The position numbers were made by a program, and so were the translations under genes. A DNA stretch of 40,795 bases, taken from the NCBI GenBank assembly GCA_002085445.1, contig NBMI01000035.1, forward strand, positions 1 to 40,795. Direction: 5' to 3'. The notes beneath the pieces are model-generated. The model did no database searches. It was not told the DNA's origin and worked only from the letters and a program-made list of their open reading frames with translations. Shown in pieces: positions 35,701 through 40,795 of the stretch (positions within the stretch are counted from its first letter, which is position 1; the number at the start of each line of letters is the position of its first letter). The stretch comes from Candidatus Parabeggiatoa sp. nov. 2 (lineage in GTDB: Bacteria; Pseudomonadota; Gammaproteobacteria; Beggiatoales; Beggiatoaceae).

Positions 35701-36329
35701 ATCACTGGAAAACAGGCCTATCTTCTGCTGTCCCACTGAGGGCTTTTTTACGGCAAGATACTGATATTATCTTGGTGGACGAAATCTACTTCGATCCGAA
35801 AATTACCCGTCTCGCAATAAGGGCCGCTAACGAAGGGCGCTTAGTCATATCCACTTTACATTGGGATATGGGTTACGAGGCACACGCGGCACGGCCAGCA
35901 TTGGCTTTTTTGCTTGGTATGGGCCTTCCACCCTTTGAAATTGCTAATTCTGTTAAACTGATCATTACACAACAACTTTGTCGCCGTTTATGTTATCGTT
36001 GCAAAGTTGAGCAAGAAATTCCAGAGGCAGTTTTACTGGCCGAAGGATTTAAAAAAGAACAGATACCTGAACTTAAGCTTTATGGGCCATCGAGAGGTGG
36101 CTGTGAAGAATGCGCTTATTCTGGATACAGAGGGCGTATTGGCCTCTATCAAGTCATGCCCATCTCCGAACAGATGAAACGATTAATGATGGAACGAAAA
36201 TATGCCGATGAATTAGTTGAACAGGCCCATAGTGAAGGCATACCAAACTTACGCGAATCGGGGCAAAAAAAAGTGACCGATGGAATCACCTCGTTGGAAG
36301 AACTAAATCGTGTTGTTCACAAAGACTAA
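35697..36329 (+). CDS. PilB/GspE-type ATPase, C-terminal half of a split gene
   Basis: Continues the upstream half in another frame: TGLSSAVPLRAFLRQDTDIILVDEI contains the Walker B region, with VDEIYFD where VGEIRD is usual (glutamate kept, G and RD lost). The His-box STLHWDM keeps its histidine. A tetracysteine zinc site of the family is present (CRRLCYRC and GGCEEC), followed by YRGRIGLYQVMPIS and ITSLEELNRVV. Core fold residues are conserved, so loss is recent or the protein is kept in a non-catalytic role. No pilus or secretion genes are adjacent. Confidence 0.75.
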   Translation: MNHWKTGLSSAVPLRAFLRQDTDIILVDEIYFDPKITRLAIRAANEGRLVISTLHWDMGYEAHAARPALAFLLGMGLPPFEIANSVKLIITQQLCRRLCYRCKVEQEIPEAVLLAEGFKKEQIPELKLYGPSRGGCEECAYSGYRGRIGLYQVMPISEQMKRLMMERKYADELVEQAHSEGIPNLRESGQKKVTDGITSLEELNRVVHKD

Positions 36330-36541
36330 TTGTATTTTTTGTACGACAAGTATTTTTGTACGACAATATTTTTTTTTAAAGAGTTTGTCATCCTTGTTTA
36401 TATTCAATCCTTGTAGTTATAGTGAGAGTACAACGGATTTTTGGAATAAACGGATTTTTCAGAAAAGGTGTTGGATTTTTTGAAAGTCGCGGTTTATACT
36501 GCAAAACGTCTTCTGTTTTTAGCAGTGCAAAGTATAACCTA

Positions 36542-36755
36542 CTAGTGCAAGAAAGCGGAAATATCCAGACCACCTCAGCCAACAGCTTTCACCAGTTGTC
36601 TGAAAGCTAAAGTACCCTAAAGGGCACTGCAAGAGGCTCAGTAGGCTTTAGCTTAACGATGCTTTTAGCCAAACGCAGTAACTTCCGCTTCCGCAGATAA
36701 CGGCTTCAGCCGTTGGCGTTGGGGTGGTATGGAAACTTCCGCCTTACTGTACTAG
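36542..36755. mobile_element. MITE-like foldback element flanked by CTAG, copy 3
   Basis: CTAGTGCAAGAAAGCGGAAA on the left pairs with ACTTCCGCCTTACTGTACTA on the right; CTAG borders both sides. The interior has GTACCCTAAAGGGCAC and GCCAACAGCTTTCACCAG-type segments. Copy 4 follows directly and shares the CTAG at 36752-36755. The rest of 36330-36541 is dispersed repeats (GAGTACAACGGATTTTTGGA); no gene. Confidence 0.75.
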
Positions 36756-37046
36756 TGCAAGAAAGCGGAAATATCCAGACCACCTCAGCCAACAGCATTT
36801 TAGGCTAAAGTTTCGCTCCGCGAAACTTTAGCCTAAACCGTTGTCTGAAGAGCTACTGTACCCTAAAGGGCAATAAAAATCCTACTATTGGGTAGTCCCC
36901 TTTAGGGGACAGTGGATCGATGCGCAGAGGAACCGCTCATGGCTAAAAGCGGGGGTAGGTTAAAACCTACTAACTCAGTGCCCTGATACGTACTTAAGCT
37001 TTTAGTGGCTGTAGATGGTATGGAAACTTCCGCTCTCCTGCACTAG
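36752..37046. mobile_element. MITE-like foldback element flanked by CTAG, copy 4
   Basis: The left end is nearly identical to copy 3, and the right end is ACTTCCGCTCTCCTGCACTA with CTAG at 37043-37046. At about 295 bp it is the longest copy, with an inner AAAGTTTCGCTCCGCGAAAC hairpin. It ends 32 bases before the ATPase start codon, so it may supply or disrupt that gene's promoter. Confidence 0.75.
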
Positions 37047-37078
37047 CAAGGCTGATAAATTCGGCTGGAGATAATGAG

Positions 37079-38122
37079 ATGAGAATTGACCGACTTGAAG
37101 TCAAAAATTTCAAAGGGTTTGAACACAAAATCATTGACTTTTCACCACAATTTAATGTGCTAACTGGTGACAATGGCAGCGGTAAGACGGCCGTTTTAGA
37201 TGCTTTGGCTGTCGGAATAGGTGCATTACTATTAGGTTTTGATGGCATTAATACTCGCCCCATCCGCGATCATGAAGTACGTCAGGTATCCGATACCAAA
37301 AGTCAGCGTACCAAACATCATAAACAGTACCCGGTTGAAGTGCATTGCCTCGGAACGATACGTGATTCAGAAACAATCAGCTGGAAGCGTCGCATAAACA
37401 CGACCACTGGAAGAACAACACGCCAAAATGCTAACGAGATAGCTCAATATGCGGGGCAGTTACAGGAACAAGCGAGAAAGGGTGAACCGGTTGTGTTACC
37501 TTTACTGAGCTACTATAGCACTGCTAGGCTGTGGCTTCAAAAGAAAGAAAAAGTAAAAACGGTTAAACGTGCATCCTCTACAATCGGATATATAGATTGT
37601 CTGGAAACCGCCAATGCTGAAAAAGTCTTGATGGCTTGGATAAAAACCATGACGATTGCCGAAAGACAGCGAAAAACCCCGGTCGATTTACTAGAAGGAT
37701 TAAAAGAGGCCGTCAAAAACGGCTTAAAAGAAGAAAGATGTGAAGACGTCTACTTTGATGTAGAAACTGATGGACTCCTAGTCACTTTCACCAATGGAAA
37801 AATCCTGCCCTATCACTTCTTGAGCGATGGGCTACGTAACATGTTGCTTATGATAGCCGATATAGCTTATCGGGCGGGTGAACTTAATTCACACTTGGGA
37901 AAGAGAGCGGTATTGGAAACCCCCGGTGTTGTGCTAATTGATGAACTTGACCTATATCTGCACCCTAACTGGCAACGGCGAGTGGTGAACAATTTACGGG
38001 AAACTTTTCCAAAAATCCAGTTTATCACCACGACGCACTCTCCTTTTATTATCCAATCTATGCCTAAAGGCGAATTGATTGATCTCAATGAGCATGAACA
38101 GGCTGCTAATTGTGAATTGTGA
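37079..38122 (+). CDS. Orphan COG3950-like SMC/ABC-type ATPase, C-terminus truncated by repeats
   Basis: An AAA/ABC-type ATPase of the COG3950 kind. Motifs are the N-terminal MRIDRLEVKNFKGFEHK, Walker A GDNGSGKT (30-37), LISYYSTARLW-like LLSYYSTARLWLQKKEK, the signature LSDGLRNMLLMIADIA, Walker B GVVLIDELDLYLHPNWQ and the switch histidine TTHSPFII. Related ATPases occur in Septu-like and some retron defence systems with an HNH nuclease, but no nuclease is visible here, so a defence role is speculation. Homologues usually continue after this point; here the frame ends NEHEQAANCEL as it enters a GTGAATG tandem repeat, so the tail is lost or replaced. Confidence 0.85.
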   Translation: MRIDRLEVKNFKGFEHKIIDFSPQFNVLTGDNGSGKTAVLDALAVGIGALLLGFDGINTRPIRDHEVRQVSDTKSQRTKHHKQYPVEVHCLGTIRDSETISWKRRINTTTGRTTRQNANEIAQYAGQLQEQARKGEPVVLPLLSYYSTARLWLQKKEKVKTVKRASSTIGYIDCLETANAEKVLMAWIKTMTIAERQRKTPVDLLEGLKEAVKNGLKEERCEDVYFDVETDGLLVTFTNGKILPYHFLSDGLRNMLLMIADIAYRAGELNSHLGKRAVLETPGVVLIDELDLYLHPNWQRRVVNNLRETFPKIQFITTTHSPFIIQSMPKGELIDLNEHEQAANCEL

Positions 38123-38172
38123 ATGGTGAATGGTGAATGGTGAATGGTGAATTGTGAATGGTGAATTGTGAA
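38109..38172. repeat. 7-bp tandem repeat (GTGAATG/GTGAATT) at the ATPase stop codon
   Basis: Eight or nine copies of GTGAATG or GTGAATT follow one another. The ATPase stop codon TGA (38120-38122) is inside the array. The unit length is not a multiple of three, so every frame meets a stop within a few units. Confidence 0.9.
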
Positions 38173-38330
38173 CCGAAGGTCAGCGGAGCTAATTTTTAAT
38201 GAAAAGCTAATCTATAAGTTATTGTTTTTTAATTGATTTATAGGGTGGGCAAGCGGGCACTCGGAACTCAAAAAAGACCACCATCTTTCTGCTTAGCACC
38301 ACCACCATCTTGGCTCTACCAATCAAATGG

Positions 38331-38522
38331 AGGCGCGAAGAGGGCCATAGTCTAATTTGAAAACTGAAGAAGTCTTTTATGGCCCTCAAATCTCGCCAAA
38401 TAACCACACATAATGCAAGGCTAATAAAGGCGCGAAGAGGGCCATAGTCTAATTTGAAAACTGAAGAAGTCTTTTATGGCCCTCAAATCTCCCAAATAAC
38501 CACACCTAATGCAAGGCTAATA
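38331..38522. repeat. 97-bp tandem duplication with a long hairpin
   Basis: Copy 1 (38331-38427) and copy 2 (38428-38522) differ by a 2-base deletion and one substitution. Each holds GAGGGCCATA and TATGGCCCTC as 10-bp inverted arms around a 28-bp loop (38340-38387 in copy 1). ATGGCCCTCAAATCTCGCC in copy 1 looks like the start of a lost gene but stops within 22 codons. No function assigned. Confidence 0.85.
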
Positions 38523-38600
38523 GACAAACGATTGTGGACACGCTTGTTGTCCAAAGAGGATCGCTTAGCACAAATCCAAGAATGAGACGACAGGAGTCCA

Positions 38601-38777
38601 AACTTGCTTGGTTTATCGGCAAGCCAAGCGATCAGTCTATTTTATCGGCAAGTACAATTACGCCAAGGTTTGCCGTTTGAAACCGAAAACCTTCCCAACA
38701 ATACCACTGCCTTGAACGAGGCTGAAGCTAGTGCAGGAGAGCGGAAGTTTCCATACCATCTCAGCCAACATGTCTGA
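38601..38777 (+). pseudogene. RelB/DinJ-type antitoxin C-terminal remnant
   Basis: The frame reads GLSASQAISLFYRQVQLRQG then LPFETENLPNNTTALNEAEA, matching the ribbon-helix-helix end and C-terminus of RelB/DinJ antitoxins. The normal N-terminus is missing; TGA at 38583 and a GGAGTCCAAAC repeat precede it in frame. The C-terminus runs into foldback copy 5 (ASAGERKFPYHLSQHV) and stops there. No toxin gene follows, so this is a broken toxin-antitoxin remnant. Confidence 0.75.
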
Positions 38778-38889
38778 AAGCTAAAGTACCCTAAAGGGCA
38801 CTGCAAGAGGCTCAGTAGGCTTTAGCCTACTTTCGCTTTTAGACAACGGCTTTAGCCGTTGGCGTTGGGGTGGTATGTTCCTGCACTAG
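38728..38889. mobile_element. MITE-like foldback element flanked by CTAG, copy 5
   Basis: CTAGTGCAGGAGAGCGGAAG begins the element, and a shortened right arm (GGTGGTATGTTCCTGCACTA) ends it; CTAG is on both sides. Inner palindromes include GTACCCTAAAGGGCAC and ACGGCTTTAGCCGT. It inserted into the 3' part of the antitoxin remnant. Confidence 0.75.
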
Positions 38890-39544
38890 TGGCTATGGAG
38901 AGAGGAGTCTATTATTTTTTCGCCAAGCATAGAATGACAGTAAAAATTAAATTTCTTGTCCTAGCCGATTTCCATAATAGGATGACGGGCAATTTTTTGG
39001 GTTTTTTTTGAGGTAAAGCTAAAAAAATAAATGGCATGATACCAAGCTTTTCCGTTGATTATTATGATTAACTCTTGATTATAATAGACGATTTAAAAAT
39101 AGAGGCCTATTGGCCGACAATGTATAGATAACTTTTTGGCCTGTCTCGTCTAGAAGGGATACCCCTTTTCAAAAACTTTAATTGTTAATCACTATTATCT
39201 AACTTATTCTTTTAAAAGACAATTTTTGAGTTTTATTAAAAATGACGGCACTTATGACGATTTAATGGTATTACCTCTTATAATATTAATCCCTATTTTT
39301 AGTAAGACTATTACCAAAATACGCGGCTCTCTGAGGGTAGCTTTTTTGAGTAAAAAGAGCTAATTTTATTAAAAATAACGCTATTTATTAATTATTAACA
39401 ATAAGCGCTCATTTAACTCACTTAAATTTCGATTTATTAGAAAATTTACGGGGGTTATATTTTTGAAATGTTGTTTATTTAGATAACACAACTTGTTGTT
39501 AAATTTAGAAATTTTAATAGTTATTAGAGCATAAAGGCCGTTAA
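38890..39544. other. AT-rich stretch without a supported gene
   Basis: About 650 bases rich in A and T runs (for example TTATTAAAAATGACGGCACT and TATTAATTATTAACAATAAG), clearly more AT-rich than most of the window. I find no open frame, hairpin array or member of the repeat families listed here. It could be the former upstream region of the following gene remnant, or acquired DNA. Confidence 0.5.
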
Positions 39545-39850
39545 ATCATCAAGGCAGGAGTCAGTCATCCCGCTTTTATTCAACTGGTTGCGGCGGAGTA
39601 TTGGGATGCCCGTTATTATAATTTTACAGTTAATACCGATGCGATTGAACAATCGCTCCGTGAGCATTATCAAGATTTATGGCAACATCGAACTGATGCC
39701 GAACGCCAGTTATTGTTACAAATTGCCAAGCATCAGACACCCGAAGACAGTTCAACCTTAATGAATCTCCGTCAACGGGGTTTAGTCGATGTTCGAAATC
39801 AATTGTTTGCGCGTTTTTTTGAGCAAGTGATTAATAATGTCAATCGCTAA
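39545..39850 (+). pseudogene. C-terminal remnant of an unidentified protein (101 codons)
   Basis: An open frame with protein-like composition and no usual start codon near its beginning reads HPAFIQLVAAEYWDARYYNF, then TDAIEQSLREHYQDLWQHRT, then DAERQLLLQIAKHQTPEDSS, then a helical NLRQRGLVDVRNQLFARFFE and INNVNR stop. The pattern, a helix then a winged-helix-like segment near a C-terminus, recalls the ends of AAA or STAND-type NTPases, but that is a guess. TAA at 39542 precedes it in frame, next to a GGCAGGAGTC repeat fragment. Confidence 0.5.
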
Positions 39851-40049
39851 AGTGTCCAATGAGTCGGCCAGATTTATCTTGGAACGGCCCAAACTTCCTC
39901 ATTTTACCCGTCAAAACAAAGTTGATAAGGTACTAGACGAGAGCCATAACGTAAAATAACAACAACAATCCCACCCAACTGTTGTTTCGGGAATGACATA
40001 AGGAATTCCAGAAACTAACATGTTGTTTAACTTGGTTTTTATTGACATG

Positions 40050-40249
40050 ATAACAAAATATTTTTTTTGACTATTAAACCCTTAACATTAATAGGTTAAT
40101 AACCTGAAAATTGTGGGCCATAGAGTGAAATGAGCAAGTTTTGCTTGTTTGTTTTTTTTTAACTGATTGATTTAAAAGTCATTCTAAATAACTATTTGAT
40201 AGAATTAATAATTCTATAAGTCACTGATATTTAAAGTAGAACTCACGTT
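40050..40249. mobile_element. MITE-like element, copy C (left end missing)
   Basis: AAATATTTTTTTTGACTATT through TTAATAGGTTAATAACC, TTGTGGGCCATAGAGTGAAA and the right end AAAGTAGAACTCACGTT match copy B closely. The first ~70 bases, including the left terminal repeat, are absent or unrecognisable. The right end abuts the TAA that opens the next frame. Confidence 0.75.
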
Positions 40250-40299
40250 GCTAAATAACAACACAACAACAGGAGATAACAGAAAATTTTGCCCACATT

Positions 40300-40560
40300 T
40301 TGCGTCATGCTTGGTTTTGGCCGATAGAATTTTGGCTGCGGCCTTTGACGGTGATTGATAGAATTGAAGAATTCGACTGGGCTGAATTTTTTGCAGCTTT
40401 GATAGGTGGTGGGTTATGGGGCGCATTAGTGGGCACAGTGCTTTGGTTAATAAATGGCGATATCCATAGTATTTGGGTAACCGCGGTAGCAGTAGCGTTA
40501 GCGGGAGCGGGAGCGGTAGCGGTAGCGGAAGCAGCAATGCCACACAGTTTGCGGAATTAG
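40300..40560 (+). CDS. Hypothetical small membrane protein or fragment
   Basis: An 86-residue frame starting at TTG 40300, open back to 40253 next to MITE copy C (in-frame residues there read QQEITENFAHIL). It has an amphipathic N-terminal part (WPIEFWLRPLTVIDRIEEF), a hydrophobic segment (FFAALIGGGLWGALVGTVLWLI) and an Ala/Val/Gly-rich C-terminal part coded by a GCGGTAGCGGGAGCG-type 6-bp repeat. I recognise no family. It may be the tail of a membrane protein whose 5' part was cut off by the MITE. Confidence 0.4.
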   Translation: MRHAWFWPIEFWLRPLTVIDRIEEFDWAEFFAALIGGGLWGALVGTVLWLINGDIHSIWVTAVAVALAGAGAVAVAEAAMPHSLRN

Positions 40561-40795
40561 AAACAAATAATCCCCCCGCCTTTGGTAAAGCCGTCGTCTA
40601 ATAGCTGAAGTGCCCTAAAGGGCACTGAAGACTCAATCAGGCTAAAGTTTTTCTCCGAAAAACTTTAGCCTGAATAGCCGTTGGCTCTTTGTCGTTTATT
40701 TGTTAACTTAATGGCATTGAGTCATCAACTGGAGTCCAAACCTTTAGGTTTGGAAAAACGTGTCGCTCTGAAAAAATCCTGAATTTACCAGTCCC
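40561..40795. repeat. Dispersed palindromes at the window end
   Basis: GTGCCCTAAAGGGCAC, AGGCTAAAGTTTTTCTCCGA with its inverted partner AAAAACTTTAGCCTGA, and GGAGTCCAAACCTTTAGG are members of the families seen downstream of waaF and upstream of the ATPase. No gene is visible. Confidence 0.7.

Noticed and set aside
35685..35705. Programmed ribosomal frameshift in the PilB-like gene
   Set aside because: No slippery heptamer or clear downstream structure is visible at the junction; simple mutation or coupled re-initiation at GTG is more likely.
38219..38407. 62-residue minus-strand protein
   Set aside because: Lies largely in the 97-bp duplicated repeat and has no recognisable family.
38890..39544. 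Replication origin in the AT-rich stretch
   Set aside because: I see no cluster of DnaA boxes and no origin-linked genes such as dnaA or dnaN nearby.

Overview
The window looks like a chromosomal segment of a large sulfur-oxidising gammaproteobacterium of the Beggiatoa/Thioploca/Thiomargarita type (Thiotrichales). This is inferred from gammaproteobacterial housekeeping genes in conserved order, moderate-GC coding DNA, and AT-rich intergenic DNA packed with palindromes, tandem repeats and small inverted-repeat elements. The genus is not proven.

Region 1 (about 1-13.2 kb, minus strand) is a cell-wall elongation cluster. In transcription order it runs mreB, mreC, mreD, mrdA (PBP2), rodA, mltB, rlpA, dacA, a D-amino acid aminotransferase and ybeD, then rsmG. 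The aminotransferase can supply D-amino acids for peptidoglycan. MreBCD/PBP2/RodA build the side wall, and MltB, RlpA and DacA trim it. Only rodA/mrdA and mltB/rlpA remain tightly packed; repeats separate the others. lipB and lipA, which often follow ybeD, are absent here.

Region 2 (13.3-18.7 kb, plus strand) is gatC-gatA-gatB (tRNA-dependent amidotransferase) followed by ffh (SRP GTPase). A 40-bp tandem array and a decayed copy of the gatB start lie between gatA and gatB.

Region 3 (18.8-24.6 kb) holds a short PabB-like gene, a small membrane protein, a DUF2726/zinc-ribbon protein and a membrane methyltransferase. They lie among seven copies of a ~140-bp repeat, one foldback element flanked by CTAG, and two MITE-like elements with 3-bp target duplications.

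Region 4 (24.6-31.4 kb) has ilvE, a zf-CHCC protein, waaF, a repeat-filled gap, maeB (malic enzyme fused to a phosphotransacetylase domain) and a DUF1269 protein.

Region 5 (31.4-40.8 kb) is accessory and decaying. It holds a secreted CAP/SCP protein, a cyclase-family gene with its 5' end replaced by repeats, a PilB/GspE-like ATPase split by a frameshift with degraded catalytic motifs, an orphan COG3950-type ATPase, a RelB/DinJ antitoxin remnant and an ~100-codon C-terminal gene remnant.

The strongest unusual signal is the repeat load itself. At least two families behave like non-autonomous transposons (one with an empty-site comparison inside the window). Repeats also appear to have entered coding sequence several times: insertions in rsmG and waaF, repeat-coded tails on mreC and the COG3950 ATPase, and the replaced start of the cyclase gene. 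I saw no tRNA, rRNA, CRISPR array or intact transposase gene.
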